Source of the DNA: Ceratotherium simum simum
Taxonomy: Eukaryota; Chordata; Mammalia; Perissodactyla; Rhinocerotidae
Direction of reading: 5' to 3'
Assembly: GCF_000283155.1 (NCBI RefSeq)
Contig: NW_004454229.1
Coordinates: 4,390,072-4,454,071 of the forward strand
DNA: 64,000 nucleotides
The number at the start of each line of letters is the position of its first letter. Within the stretch, counting starts at the first letter, position 1. The notes beneath the pieces are model-generated. The model did no database searches and had not been told where the DNA came from. It worked only from the letters and a program-made list of their open reading frames with translations. Positions 49,201 through 57,500 of the stretch are shown here, piece by piece. Position numbers and translations under genes: made by a program.

Positions 49201-49344
49201 ATGAATGAATGAATGAATCTCATACCAGTCTTGGACAGCATTGAAGGACTCCTCATTGGTGATATCATACATCAGAATGAAGCCCATGGCCCCACGGTAA
49301 TAGGCTGTGGTAATGGTCCGGTACCGCTCCTGCCCAGCTGTGTC
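34031..49344 (-). CDS. RAB3B: RAB3B, Rab3-family small GTPase, residues 77-219 of 219 (three 3' coding exons; 5' part outside window)
   Basis: Three minus-strand exons (49344-49226, 46386-46262, 34218-34031) join in frame through GT-AG introns to give 143 residues. Visible motifs are the G3 box DTAGQ at the start, NKCD (G4), ASAK (G5) and a C-terminal CSC. If the first residue is Asp77, Gln81 and Asn135 fall at the known Rab3 catalytic and guanine-binding positions, so 76 N-terminal residues are missing. RAB3B cycles between GTP and GDP forms, is doubly geranylgeranylated on CXC, sits on secretory vesicles and regulates exocytosis with RIM and rabphilin-type effectors. The C-terminal hypervariable region (..[16 protein letters not shown]) matches RAB3B rather than RAB3A, C or D. 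Open splice sites and an intact frame argue for a functional gene, not a processed pseudogene. The upstream exon with the P-loop and switch I was looked for up to 64000 and not found. Confidence 0.96.
34345..34575 (+). mobile_element. MIR SINE
   Basis: 'gtcagatcctggctctaccattgatcagctgtgtaacc', 'aattatttcaaggattaaacacgataatgcatgtaaagtg'. In the intron just upstream of the last exon. Confidence 0.75.
34610..34800 (-). mobile_element. MIR SINE fragment
   Basis: 'aaagcatttatcatacccattatctcatttgatccttatgtcagccc', 'gcttagagaggtaagctgacttgccca'. Confidence 0.6.
35425..35610 (-). mobile_element. MIR SINE
   Basis: 'tgctatgctaggagctttacaagtctcatcttacttaatcc', 'aatgagaaaatgaaggctcc', 'gaggtcacatagctg'. 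Confidence 0.7.
35775..35945 (+). mobile_element. MIR SINE
   Basis: 'gaatctgggcaagtcactttgcctttctgaatcacttaacc', 'aggattgagtgagacgatgg'. Confidence 0.55.
36520..36735 (+). mobile_element. MIR SINE
   Basis: 'cagttactagctgtgtgacctt', 'gcctcatctgtagaatggggtgaatattacctacctcatagggtgataatgagaattaaatg'. Confidence 0.75.
37280..37515 (+). mobile_element. L2 LINE 3' end
   Basis: 'aggactcagctaaaatatggcctcttc', 'tgagcagggaccatgtcattcacctgagctccagcac', 'ggtgcttggtgagtgttggttgaatgaatagatgaatga'. Confidence 0.75.
37560..37815 (+). mobile_element. L2-related LINE fragment
   Basis: 'ctgtgctgggcactggggacactgaggtgaatcagaca', 'ctcttgaggagctcctagtctagtgtgggagatagacac', 'agggaaggcttcttggagaagctgattcc'. Confidence 0.65.
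38590..39395 (+). mobile_element. L2 LINE fragment split by an ERE
   Basis: After the ERE: 'cctttgctcatgctatgattctccagctcctac', 'gagagccttccctttctcctctcacctc' match the L2 3' region. Confidence 0.45.
38777..39032 (-). mobile_element. ERE SINE with 16-bp TSD
   Basis: Interrupted poly(T) tails, 'gggctaacatccatgccc', 'ccactttatatgggacgccgcc', head ending ggccggcccc. TSD taatttgagctatttt at about 38761-38776 and taacttgagctatttt at 39033-39048. Confidence 0.95.
39935..40275 (+). mobile_element. MLT1-like LTR
   Basis: 'tcatgtgacttgctttggccaatggatgtgggcg', 'gatgacttgcagctggcatgtaatgtgagtgagaaataaacctttattatc' match an MLT1-type LTR, including its AATAAA. Confidence 0.6.
40835..41020 (-). mobile_element. 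MIR/L2-related fragment
   Basis: 'tccaaatcccttgttttccagaggggcaaattgagatcc', 'aaggtcacagagtaaacgagtggcagaag', ending 'ctgctcttcccactacac'. Confidence 0.5.
41580..42550 (+). mobile_element. L2 LINE 3' region interrupted by an LTR
   Basis: Left part 'caggatcctgcatgatctggcccctgcctccctctcc', right part 'ccatgacagtaaggatcataac..tcaataaatatttttcaatgaataagtgaataaatg'. Between them sit the LTR-like element and a short L1 piece ('ttttattgtgatataacttacataccacacaattcaccc'). Confidence 0.65.
41930..42315 (+). mobile_element. MLT1-like or related LTR inside L2
   Basis: 'ggggccaatcacagtcttcc', 'gggtctagtggacttcccagctatgagctaataaattcc', ending 'agagtcctaactcatgc'. Family uncertain. Confidence 0.5.
42840..43020 (+). 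mobile_element. MIR SINE
   Basis: 'taactgtgtaaccttgagcaagttagttaacctctctgaacttcat', 'gggttatagtgagaattaaatgagataat'. Confidence 0.7.
43030..43315 (+). mobile_element. MIR SINE, near full length
   Basis: 'gtgaggttaagtggttaggagcactggctctggagccagac', 'gttactagctgtgtgaacttaagcaagtta', 'tagtgcctggcacatgataaa'. Tandem with the previous MIR. Confidence 0.82.
43545..43850 (+). mobile_element. L2 LINE 3' end
   Basis: 'tccttgcccaggatgtccttgcc', 'cttcaggactcagcttggcatc', 'catagagtaggtgcttaggaagtcttaattggattgaa'. Confidence 0.6.
43895..44180 (+). mobile_element. L2-related LINE fragment
   Basis: 'tgctaggcactgtgggtacaaagataaacaaga', 'cctgtcctcatggagctttcagg', 'ggaaaggcttcatagaaga'. From 44180 to 44890 nothing is recognised. 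Confidence 0.6.
44907..45202 (-). mobile_element. Composite ERE SINE with both tail modules, perfect TSD
   Basis: Antisense: both 'gaggaagatcagccctgagctaacatc' modules, then 'aaagccccagtagatagttgtatgtc', then the head. Same composite order as 12977-13270. TSD ctgagctgcatactt at 44892-44906 and 45203-45217. Confidence 0.95.
45220..45720. other. Unassigned stretch between two composite EREs
   Basis: AT-rich intronic DNA without a nameable repeat or exon. Confidence 0.4.
45738..46044 (-). mobile_element. Composite ERE SINE with both tail modules, perfect TSD, next to exon 4
   Basis: (GT)n tail, two gagctaacatc modules, 'aaaggcacagtagacagttg', head. TSD agagtttataaattt at 45723-45737 and 46045-46059. 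About 217 bp downstream of the exon 4 donor, in gene-sense orientation. Confidence 0.95.
46262..46386 (-). CDS. RAB3B: RAB3B coding exon 4 (G4 box NKCD), 125 nt
   Basis: Minus strand, acceptor ..CTCTCTTTAG|GGCTACTC, donor CAGCTTG|GTATGTGC. It completes Trp116 and encodes 41 residues plus the first base of Gly158. It carries the guanine-specificity motif NKCD (Asn135 and Lys136), preceded by the hydrophobic strand VILVG, and the acidic MEEERVVP segment before helix 4. Start and end phases match the neighbouring exons exactly. An ERE SINE in the sense orientation lies about 217 bp downstream in the intron. Confidence 0.96.
46640..47350 (+). mobile_element. L2 LINE 3' region
   Basis: 'gtgatacatccctgcttaaaagccttctctggccccc', 'aagaccattcatgttctgtctc', tail part 'ccttgagggcagggacaggcttatt' and 'gtcagtgaatgtctgatgaatgaataa'. 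A small T-rich L1-like piece lies at about 47030-47120. Confidence 0.65.
47940..48133 (+). repeat. Homopurine (GA-rich) tract with G-runs
   Basis: About 190 bp with very few pyrimidines on the plus strand. The first part (about 47948-47991) has at least six runs of three or more G separated by 1-7 bases, a quadruplex-type pattern. On the RAB3B sense strand this is a polypyrimidine tract in the exon 3-4 intron. Confidence 0.85.
48720..49218 (+). mobile_element. L2 LINE 3' end abutting the exon 3 splice donor
   Basis: 'cctacagggtaaaatccaaactccttac', 'tgacctctgctcttcctatcc', 'cttgaggacaggagccatctcagattc', tail 'gtttgatgaatgaatgaatgaat'. Antisense to RAB3B. Confidence 0.85.
49226..49344 (-). CDS. 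RAB3B: RAB3B coding exon 3 (G3 box and switch II), 119 nt
   Basis: Reads on the minus strand from acceptor ..TTTTCCCACCCAG|GACACAGC to donor GACTG|GTATGAG. It encodes 39 residues plus two bases of the Trp codon completed in the next exon. It contains DTAGQ, with the catalytic Gln (Gln81 in Rab3 numbering), and switch [16 protein letters not shown]. The Thr of ERYRT is Thr86, the LRRK2 phosphorylation site known in Rab3 proteins. The exon starts in phase 0, so the missing exon should end after a complete Trp codon (..KLQIW in the family). The 3' tail of an L2 element begins about seven bases into the downstream intron. Confidence 0.96.
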
Positions 49345-49479
49345 CTGGGTGGGAAAAGGAAAGAGTCAGCCTCCTAGAAAGTCTGCTTTTGCTCCTAAAA
49401 AGTCCCCAGGACAATTAACTAATAATCCAAGATATTTATTTAAGGAGCACCTATTATGTGTCTTGTATTGTACGTGGTA

Positions 49480-50165
49480 ACTAGAATAAAATGGTTTTTA
49501 AAACCTCACAGAAATAATAAGAAAATAATTAAAATCCCAATAGAAAAATGCACAAGAGGAATGAACAATTCACAGAAGAAATGTAAATGGATAATTATTA
49601 TATAAAAAGGTTTTAGCCTTATTTTTAATTATAATTCCCACTATAGATGAGGATATAGTGAGATGAGCAACCTCACACCTTGTTTGTGAGAGTGGAACTT
49701 GGTTCAATCTTTCTGGAAATCAACTTTGAAGTCTCGAGAGCATTAAAAATATTTGTACCATTTGACCCAGAAAGTTTCCTTCTAAAAACTTTTCCTACAA
49801 AAATAGAAAATCAGACAAATACTTATGCACAAAAATGTTTGTTATAACTTTAGACAGTGAAAATATCATCAACTTATATATTCAACAATAGGAGAATGGT
49901 TAAAATACAAGAATGTTTTATGTGTTTATTTATATAAGAATATTTAATGACATGGGACAATGCTTTTACAAATGATATAATATCAGTTTTACACCTATGT
50001 ATGCAGAGAAGAAAACTGGAAAGAAACACATGAAAAGGTTAACAGTGATTATCTATGTTATGAGAGATAAGAATTATCAGGATTTTTATTCTCTTTATGT
50101 ACTTTTATTTTCTCTACAATAAGCATGTATTACTCATATGAGGAGAAATAAGCATTTTTACTGAA
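49480..50165 (+). mobile_element. L1M-type LINE 3' end
   Basis: 'aacaattcacagaagaaatgtaaatgg', 'tttgacccagaaagtttccttct', 'ttaacagtgattatctatgttatgagag', 'tgtacttttattttctctacaat'. Old, broken. Confidence 0.8.
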
Positions 50166-50184
50166 AAAACCCACTAAGACAACT

Positions 50185-50185
50185 G

Positions 50186-50223
<38 letters not shown>

Positions 50224-50449
50224 AGATCAGCCCTGTGCTAACATCTGCCAATCCTCCTCTTTTTTTGCTGAGGAAGACTAGCCTTGGGCTAACATCCATG
50301 CCCATCTTCCTCCACTTTATATGGGATGCTGCCACAGCATGGCTTGCCAAGCAGTGCGTCAGCGCGTGCCCGGGATCCGAACCGGCGAACCCCGGGCCAC
50401 CGCAGCGGAGCGCGCGCACTTAACTGCTTGCACCACCGGGCTGGCCCCC
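50185..50449 (-). mobile_element. ERE SINE with (GT)n tail
   Basis: The tail has become a (TG)n microsatellite (about 50189-50220). Then 'gaggagatcagccctgtgc', 'ccactttatatgggatgc' and the head ending 'ccgggctggcccc'. TSD core aagacaact at 50176-50184 and 50450-50458. Confidence 0.93.
50189..50220. repeat. (TG)n microsatellite, about 16 units
   Basis: Uninterrupted dinucleotide run in place of the ERE poly(A). Likely length-polymorphic. Confidence 0.95.
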
Positions 50450-50654
50450 AAGACAACTCTTTATCTCAAGCAGCTCACTGTCAAGTTGGAAACACAAACA
50501 TATAAGGAAGCAAAGACAAGACCAACAATAAAGTGCTACTGGAGTACACTGGGTACTGAGTACACAAATGTCCATATAGTCCTTATGAGAGGGACCAGCC
50601 AATCTTCTCTGTATCATTACACTTTTAGGTGTGTGATGCTTGAGCATGTATAAA

Positions 50655-50850
50655 ACACTTCCTCATATATTATCTCATTTAAATTTTATGAACTCTCTGT
50701 GAGGTAGGTCTCAGTATTTACATTTTATAGTTGAGAATACAAAAATGCAGAGAGGGTAAGTGACTTTGCCAAAGTCACAAAGCTGGTGACAAAAGCTATC
50801 CCTTAAATCTAGGACTTCTGATTCCAAGTCCAATGCACATCAATGAAAGA
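50655..50850 (-). mobile_element. MIR SINE
   Basis: 'tcatatattatctcatttaaattttatgaactctctgtgaggtagg', 'gactttgccaaagtcacaaagctgg'. Confidence 0.7.
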
Positions 50851-50924
50851 TTTATCCACAAACACTCACTGAACATCATCTATAATGATTATGAAAATAA
50901 ATAATGAAAACAATAATAACTACA

Positions 50925-51120
50925 GCATGCTATTATTTGTATATATGTTGCACCTGTTAGCCACAAATTTTAGAAAAACCTTGTAGGGTACATATTATTA
51001 TTCCCATTTTACAGATAAGAAAACTGAGGTTCAGAGAGATTGCCCTCTAAGCATAAGAATTGGGATTCAAAACCAGTCTGTCTGACTGTATGGACATTCT
51101 GCCTTGGCCGCGAACCATAC
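50925..51120 (-). mobile_element. MIR SINE
   Basis: 'aaccttgtagggtacatattattattcccattttacagataagaaaactgaggttcagagag'. Confidence 0.7.
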
Positions 51121-51324
51121 TTTGTGTGATATAAAAATGGAACAAGCACCATCCCTGCCCTCAGCAAGCCTCAGTTAAAGTGTAGAGGTGGCTAAGGCAA
51201 TATGTGGCAGTATGTCATCAGTACCAGATAAGCAGTATAAAGAAAACGTGTCACACAGTCGGGTAAGGTAGAAATGTGATGGTTTGGGGTGGTTATGGAA
51301 GATGTCAAAGCAGAGATAGTGTAT

Positions 51325-51690
51325 CAGTTAGGATAGACTGGATCGTTAGGTAAAAAGTAGTCCCAAAATCTCAGCAACTTAAACAACAAGGTTTTATTTT
51401 TCACTATTGTTACATATCCATTAAGGGCTGGCTGGGTGCTCTGCTTTTCGTCTTTCTTATTCCAGGATAAAGACTGACAGAGCAGCTACCAGAGGGAAAG
51501 AAAGTGTGAGTCATGTGTTGGCTCTTAAACTTCCACTTTTTCCATTTCACTGGCCAAAGCAAGTCACATGCCCACACCCAAAAAAAAAAGAAGAGAAATG
51601 GAAATGTGGTAGACACCATAACGACTCCCACAGGCGGAATGTGTACAGAGCCCAGGAACATCGCCTCAAGATGTGCTTATTTGGCAACAG
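51325..51690 (-). mobile_element. Old interspersed repeat, family uncertain
   Basis: 'caaaatctcagcaacttaaacaacaaggttttatttttcac' and 'cattaagggctggctgggtgctctgc' look like the antisense of a known old LTR-type repeat with an A-rich run in the middle. Confidence 0.4.
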
Positions 51691-51829
51691 GAGGACAACA
51701 GAGACTTTTCAAAAGAAGAATTTTCCCAGCACAGCAGTGAAGGAAAGGTATTTTGGCAGAAGGAAAAGTTTCTGCCAGTGAGTACTGCAGAAGAACTTAA
51801 TGAATGGTGGGAAATAGGTAGGCAATAAA

Positions 51830-52160
51830 GCTAGAAAGACCTTTGAATGCTGTATCAGGGGGTTTGGACTTTATCTTTTAGGATCAAACATTTTGAGGCC
51901 GGGGATTAATGTGATGAGATATGAATTTTAGAAAGATCTCTCTGACTATGATATGGAGAAGGGACTAGGAGAAAAGATGGGAAGCAGGAAGGCTGGTTAG
52001 AAGATCTTGGCAGTGATTCAGGTGAGACCCGATAAGGATTTGAACCAGAGTAGTAGCAATGGGGAAGGAGTAGAAACAGATTCAAGAGGTATTTAAGAAG
52101 TGAATTACAGGGCATGGAGATGAATTAGATGTGAAGAAATGAGAAATCAAACATAACAGT
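51830..52160 (+). mobile_element. L2/L3-type LINE fragment
   Basis: 'gggggtttggactttatcttttagg', 'aattttagaaagatctctctgac', 'gaatgacagg'-like block order as at 27.7 kb. The following 52160-53040 shows only a weak L2 tail ('gagtggatgaatgaattaatgaagg') near 52430. Confidence 0.5.
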
Positions 52161-53049
52161 TATGTTTCTGGCAGGGCTAAGCTTCTCCACGTTCTCAGCA
52201 ATACAGCTCTGGCCCAGACTTGCACAATGTTACTCAGCAAAACAAAATCTGCACTTAACACACCCAGCATCCTTGGAGAGCATATGAATTGCCATCTTCT
52301 GTTCACTGAGCACGGTCTTTGGGTGTCTTACACTTTACCTCAAGCAGCTTATCAGAGTATTCCTTCTGACCATATATAGTACTTCTTCCTAAGAATTCTG
52401 GCAAATACAATTTTCTCCAGCTCATGAATAAGTGAGTGGATGAATGAATTAATGAAGGAATGAAGAAATGGATGAGTGAGTGAGTGAACATCTAACACTG
52501 GGAATTTTAGGCACTATTGAGAAAAATATTCAGTCTGCCATATCTACACAAAAGCTCTGTGTGTTGGTACCTATGAAACACTGCAGCAGTATTTGGTCCA
52601 CCCCCTCCCATGCCCTTGCCTCTGCTTCCTGAGCGCCTCAGAACCAACACCACAGATGAGACTCCTCCCATCGATCTACAGGCTCAGACCCTAAATCTTG
52701 TCCTCTAGGGTTTAGAATTAAGCCACCCTTCCAGACTGGTGATCTAGAGGACCCAGGTAGGATTTCTGAGTTCCTGCACTGCCACCAGGTCTCAACTCTT
52801 CTCACTCTACCTGTGTTATGTCATTTCTCTGTGGGAATTTCTAGTCTCCCATCTCTGCCTGGAGCCCAGCCCTGTGTCCTAGCTCTTTGACAGAAGAGTC
52901 CTGTCACCCAATTGGTGCCAAATTAATTGGAAATCCAGGTATGGAATAAAAAATGAACTTGGATACGGAATGAGTTTCATCTCTGTACTCCTAGTGCCTA
53001 GCACAAGGCTGGGCACATAGTAGGGATTCAATCATTGCTTGGTAAACAA

Positions 53050-53350
53050 AAAGGCCACATAGTCTTGAGGTTAAAAGCATGGTCTCTGTAGTCTGACTTC
53101 TGGGTGCGAATCCCTGTTCTACCACTTACTATGTAACTATGGTAGGCAGCCTCTAAAATGGCTCCCAGTGATCACTGTCTCCTGGTATTCATGCTCTTGT
53201 GTAATCCCCTCCTTGGGCAATTTACCTTTTTTGGGCCTTAGTTTCTTCATCTATAAAATGGGCATAATAACAATGCCTACTTCTTAAAGTTCTTGTGAAG
53301 ATTAAGACAGTTGTTATATCTAAAATGGTTCATAGTAAGTGCCATATAGG
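53050..53350 (+). mobile_element. MIR SINE, interrupted
   Basis: 'ttgaggttaaaagcatggtctctgtagtctgacttctgggtgcgaatccc', then 'ttcatctataaaatgggcataataacaatgcc'. A short foreign segment (about 53140-53215) sits in the middle. Confidence 0.7.
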
Positions 53351-53357
53351 CATCAGT

Positions 53358-53394
53358 TATTATTATTATTATTATTTATTATTATTATTATTAT
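53358..53394. repeat. (ATT)n microsatellite
   Basis: Run of TTA/ATT triplets with one interruption, at the A-rich tail of the following antisense ERE. Confidence 0.9.
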
Positions 53395-53624
53395 TTTTGT
53401 GTGTGTGTGAGGAAGATCAGCCCTGAGCTAGCATCCATCCAATCCTCCTCTTTTTGCTGAGGAAGACTGGCCCGGGCTAACATCTGTGCCTATCTTCCTC
53501 CACTTTATATGGGACGCCGCCACAGCACGGCCTGACGAGCAGTGCATCAGTGCGCGCCCGGGATCCGAACCCCGGCCGCCAGCAGTGGATCGCACACTTA
53601 ACCGCTACGGCACGGGGCCGGGCC
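53395..53624 (-). mobile_element. ERE SINE
   Basis: (GT)n tail, 'gaggaagatcagccctgagc', 'ccactttatatgggacgccgcc', head ending 'cggggccgggccc'. TSD catcagttattatt (53351) / cgtcagttgttatt (53625), imperfect. Confidence 0.92.
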
Positions 53625-53834
53625 CGTCAGTTGTTATTTTTGCACTTCCAGAGTCAGCCCCAGGAGAAGGTCAGCTTCCCAGGGTCTGGATGAGTGGATG
53701 AGTCTTAGGCCGTGTGTCACTTTCCTCTCATTCAAACCTCCCCAGGGCTGTCTCCAGCCAGAATCTCAATATGATGCTTCCCTCAAAGAGTAGCAAATGG
53801 TTTGATAGAAAGGGAATGGAGGAGCATAAGAGGT

Positions 53835-54030
53835 GAACAGGCTTTGGCCTGATGTCCAGCTCTGCCTTTCATCGGTTGTGTGATTTTGGACAGCTTGGTT
53901 TTTCATCTCTCTGAGGCTGTTTCCTCGCGACTGGAATGGAAATAATAACACCTACTTTGTAGGGCGTTTGTAATTAAATAAGATTTTTTTAAATGCCTGG
54001 CTCATAAAAGGAACTCAAATATAGGAGTAT
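53835..54030 (+). mobile_element. MIR SINE
   Basis: 'tgatgtccagctctgcctttcatcggttgtgtgattttgg', 'tgtagggcgtttgtaattaaataag'. Confidence 0.65.
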
Positions 54031-54039
54031 TCATCATTT

Positions 54040-54235
54040 TCATTATTATTTAACTTTTCTAAGCCTTAATTTCCTCATTGGGAAAGTGGTGATAATAATA
54101 CCAACCTTGAAGTGGTTGTGTTAGGATTAGAGATAATGTATGGGTAGCACCTGGCAGAGTGCCAGGCACATAGTAGGTGCTCAATTAGCTCGTAGGAGCT
54201 GCTGTTATTACTGTTGATACTGTTGTTATTGTTAT
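54040..54235 (+). mobile_element. MIR SINE
   Basis: 'aagccttaatttcctcattgggaaagtggtgataataatacc', 'agtgccaggcacatagtaggtgctcaat'. Confidence 0.72.
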
Positions 54236-54239
54236 TTCA

Positions 54240-54640
54240 CCAAAAGAAAAGCAAGGTTGGAAACAACAACAGTCCAACTTTCACTATCCTGTGCTCAATG
54301 GAAAGTAGCCCAGAAAATCGCTCCTGAAACGCCCTCTCTCTGTTATTTTTAAAAATCACTTTGACAAACACTGATTCCCCTCCCGCTGATGCGAGTCAGA
54401 AATAGAACCAAAGAGGAGACAGGAAGGAGGAGAGAGAAAGAGGCATGACTCACTGGCTACTTGAGGAAGGAGACCATGTCATCAAGAGCAATCAGTTCAC
54501 TTCTATGAAACAGACTTCACTGAGATCTTCATATGGGCAGAGCATTATGCCAGAGTGGACCCCAGGGTGAGCAAGCCACTGTCCTGGCCTCCAGCAGCCC
54601 TGTCAGTGTGGCAGACACATGGGAGGGGGAAAGGAGCTAA
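54240..54640. other. Non-repetitive intronic stretch
   Basis: Contains an AP-1-like tgactca at about 54447-54453 and a purine-rich run before it. No repeat recognised. Confidence 0.35.
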
Positions 54641-54644
54641 TGTC

Positions 54645-54940
54645 AACTGAACACCTACTGTGTGCCAGACACTTTGATAAGTGCTTTATATATGGGATCT
54701 CATTTATTATTTGTCATAACAAAATAAAACTGCTAGTTGAGCATTGTTATATGCCAGGCACTATGCCAAGCATTTTTCCTATTTTATTTAATTTTCAAAA
54801 CAGCCTTGAAATACCGTTATCTCTATTTACAGATAAGAAAAAGTTAAATAACTTGCCTAAGATCTTGCAACCAGTTCATGGCAGACTGAGGTTCAAGCCT
54901 GGGTCTGTCTGATTCCAAAGCCTGTGCTCTTCCCAGGATG
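54645..54940 (-). mobile_element. Two overlapping MIR-type copies
   Basis: 'tgtgccagacactttgataagtgctttatatatgggatctc' followed by a second start 'tatgccaggcactatgccaagc', then 'agtttaaataacttgcctaagatc'-like order. Suggests one MIR inserted in or next to another. Confidence 0.65.
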
Positions 54941-54954
54941 CCCTTTACTCTACA

Positions 54955-55135
54955 TTATCTCTCTTAATTGTTACATCAGCCTAAAGCAGAACAAACTTGA
55001 GTCCCCATTTTATATATAAATTAACTGAGGGTCACAGAGGTTAAGTAAATTGCTAGAGTCACAAGGTATAAGGAGGCAGAGTCAGGATTCAAATTCTGTC
55101 TTTTGATCAAAGCCTGTGCATTTTCCACACAGCAT
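54955..55135 (-). mobile_element. MIR SINE
   Basis: 'ccccattttatatataaattaactgagggtcacagaggttaag', 'aggcagagtcaggattcaaattctg'. Confidence 0.65.
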
Positions 55136-55530
55136 ACAGCCCAACCAGACTGTGTATTCTTGATCACCTTCCCCTGCTAGGGCAGGACGCAGCCCACTCT
55201 GTAGCCTCGCAGAGAGGAGGTCCTCCAACTATGTCTTAGGCTTCCTGGGGCCAATCTCCCCTCCATCAGAGGGTAAGGCTGGAGCATCACTCACAAACCT
55301 TAAATGGAATCACATGGGCCTGACACACAGGTGCTCAACCATTATTAGTTACCTTCTCTATCTTCCATGGAATCATCAATCCAACATAGACCCTTCATTT
55401 CTTTCTAGAATTTCCTTATGGTCGTCCACACATGCCACACTCATTTTTGCTCCATATTTCTGTTCATGCTACTCTCTCTGCCAAATATGCCCTCTCTCAG
55501 CTCCTCCACTATCAGATTGCCGAATTCTAA
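55135..55530. other. Mostly unassigned, with weak L2 similarity
   Basis: Nothing firm. 'tctgttcatgctactctctctgccaaatatgccctctc' near 55450-55500 may be L2. Confidence 0.35.
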
Positions 55531-56050
55531 AATTAAAAGGAAACCTTAAAAGTTATTCAATCCACCCTCTCACTCAAAATAGGAATTCCTTCCACAGCAT
55601 ACTTGCATAAGTGTTTCCGATGTTGGATGCCCACCACCTCAAAAGGCAGCCATTCCGCTGATGGATAGTTCTGATTATTAGAACACTTCTTCCTTCTCTT
55701 GAGCTGAAATCTGCATGTGGTAATTTCTTTTCATTGATTTAATTCTGTTCTCTGGAGACACAAAGAATAAATCTAATTTTTCACTCATGTGGCAGCCCTC
55801 CAAATATTTAAATCCTATGTTAGTTTAGCTCTTAGAGTTACAAAGTTTTTTCTTACTATCTCAGTTAATTTCCAGAGAAATCCTGTGAGAGACAGACCAA
55901 TATCCCCATTCCACGAAAGAGGCAACTGAGGCTTAAAGAGGTAAAAGACACTGAATGATGAAAAGGGGCTTAAACAAAGCCAGGTCTTCCGGCTCCCAGA
56001 GACCAGTGCTCTTTGCTCAAGGCTATATCGCTGATGTTTTAAATCACCTG
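55530..56050 (-). mobile_element. MIR/L2-type fragments
   Basis: 'aaattaaaaggaaaccttaaaagttattcaatccaccc' and 'aatatccccattccacgaaagaggcaactgaggcttaaagagg' are typical of old antisense SINE/LINE fragments. Confidence 0.45.
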
Positions 56051-56353
56051 TCACAGGGACCTTGACGATTAGCAGAATGACCAGAACAGTGATGGGAACT
56101 TGAAACAGCATCATGGGAGAAACAACTGAAGGAAGGAAGATATTTAGTACTCTAGGGAATAGTACTGCTATCTTCAAATATCTAACATGCCTAACGGGTT
56201 TTCCTTGTTTTCTTTCAAATCCTCACTGGGCACTGATTCTGTGGCAAGCGTTGGCTAGGTCCTGAAGATCAAAGGTGAAATACTACACGATACCTGCATG
56301 AAGTGTACAGCGTCTTTACTGGAGAAGGTAAGCATGCATTGGATGGGGATTCT

Positions 56354-56560
56354 TTAAAGATTTTTTTTTTTAATTTATTTCCCCCCCCAAAGCCCCAATA
56401 GATAGTTGTATGTCATAGTTGCACATCCTTCTAGTTGCTGTATGTGGGACGTGGCCTCAGCATGGCCGGAGAAGCGGTGCGTCGGTGCACGCCCGGATCC
56501 GAACCCAGGCGGCCAGCAGCGGAGCGCGCACACCCAACCGCTAAGCCACGGGGCCAGCCC
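56354..56560 (-). mobile_element. ERE SINE with perfect TSD
   Basis: 'aaagccccaatagatagttgtatgtc', 'acgtggcctcagcatggccgg', head ending ggggccagccc. TSD tggatggggattct at 56340-56353 and 56561-56574. Confidence 0.95.
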
Positions 56561-56629
56561 TGGATGGGGATTCTGAAGCAGGAGAGGTCCATTCCCACAG
56601 ACCCTTCTAGAGCCTTTCCTTGAGGCAAC

Positions 56630-56935
56630 ACTCTTCCTTTGGAACACAGCTCAGCAGAGAAGCTGCCCTGACCATCCTGGCAAAGTCAAATGCTCCAATT
56701 ACACGCTTTCCTGGCACCATGTGCTTCTCCTTTGTAGCACTCATCCCCATGTAATTTTGTATTTATTTGTGTAATTATTTGATTAGGGTCTGTCTCCCCT
56801 GCCTAACTGCACATGCCATGAGAACAGGGTGTCTGGTTTTGCTTACTATTGTGTCTCCGTTGCCTGGCACAGCACTGGCACATGGGGTGGGGGAGATTTC
56901 CAATAAATACTGCTGAAATGGTGGATTTTTTGGGT
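56630..56935 (+). mobile_element. L2 LINE 3' end
   Basis: 'acatgccatgagaacagggtgtctgg', 'gttgcctggcacagcactggcacatgg', 'caataaatactgctgaaatgg'. Confidence 0.7.
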
Positions 56936-56939
56936 GTCT

Positions 56940-57500
56940 GCAACATTTTTGATAGAGCACACTGAATGCCAGACGGGTCTTTCTAAAATCCAAATCTCAT
57001 CATCTCCCTCTCAGTCTAAGTCCCTTCCCTGGCTTTGCATAGCCCACACAGTGGGGTCCAAGCTTCTCAGTGGAATATACAGACCCTTCAGGATCTAGCT
57101 CAGGCTTCCCTTCCAGTTCCTTCCCTCTTGTTTCTCCCCTGAACCAATGAGTTCCAGCTGTGCCTAACTACTTGTGGTTTCCCAAACACACTGCTCCTGG
57201 CCTCATGTTAATATGCTAAGCTTTGCCTGGAATCCTCTTCTCTTATAATTCACAACCTTATTCAAGGTCACATCCTCTGAAGCTTTCCCTGACCTCTCTC
57301 TCCACAAAGTAACTTCCTTCTTTGCCCTTTTATGGTTTGGCATTGCATCATTGCACACATCACATTTATTATAGTTACTGGTTTATTTATGTTTCCTCTT
57401 TCAGACTCTGAGCATCTTGAGATCCAATCTTATATTTAGCTAAATCCCAGGCCCTCAACTATAGCACCTGGCACATAGTAGGCACTTAATAAGAATGCTG
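56940..57500 (+). mobile_element. L2 LINE 3' end
   Basis: 'aagtcccttccctggctttgcatagcccac', 'ttcaggatctagctcaggcttcc', 'cacctggcacatagtaggcacttaataagaatgctggtgaataaa'. Tandem with the previous L2. Confidence 0.75.

Larger units (their letters stand above)
46387..49225 (-). other. RAB3B: RAB3B intron between exons 3 and 4 (2.8 kb)
   Basis: Donor GTATGAG at 49225, acceptor TCTCTTTAG ending at 46387. Holds L2 fragments at both ends (46.64-47.35 and 48.72-49.22 kb) and a homopurine tract near 47.94-48.13 kb. The stretches 47.35-47.94 and 48.14-48.72 kb show nothing recognisable. Confidence 0.93.
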
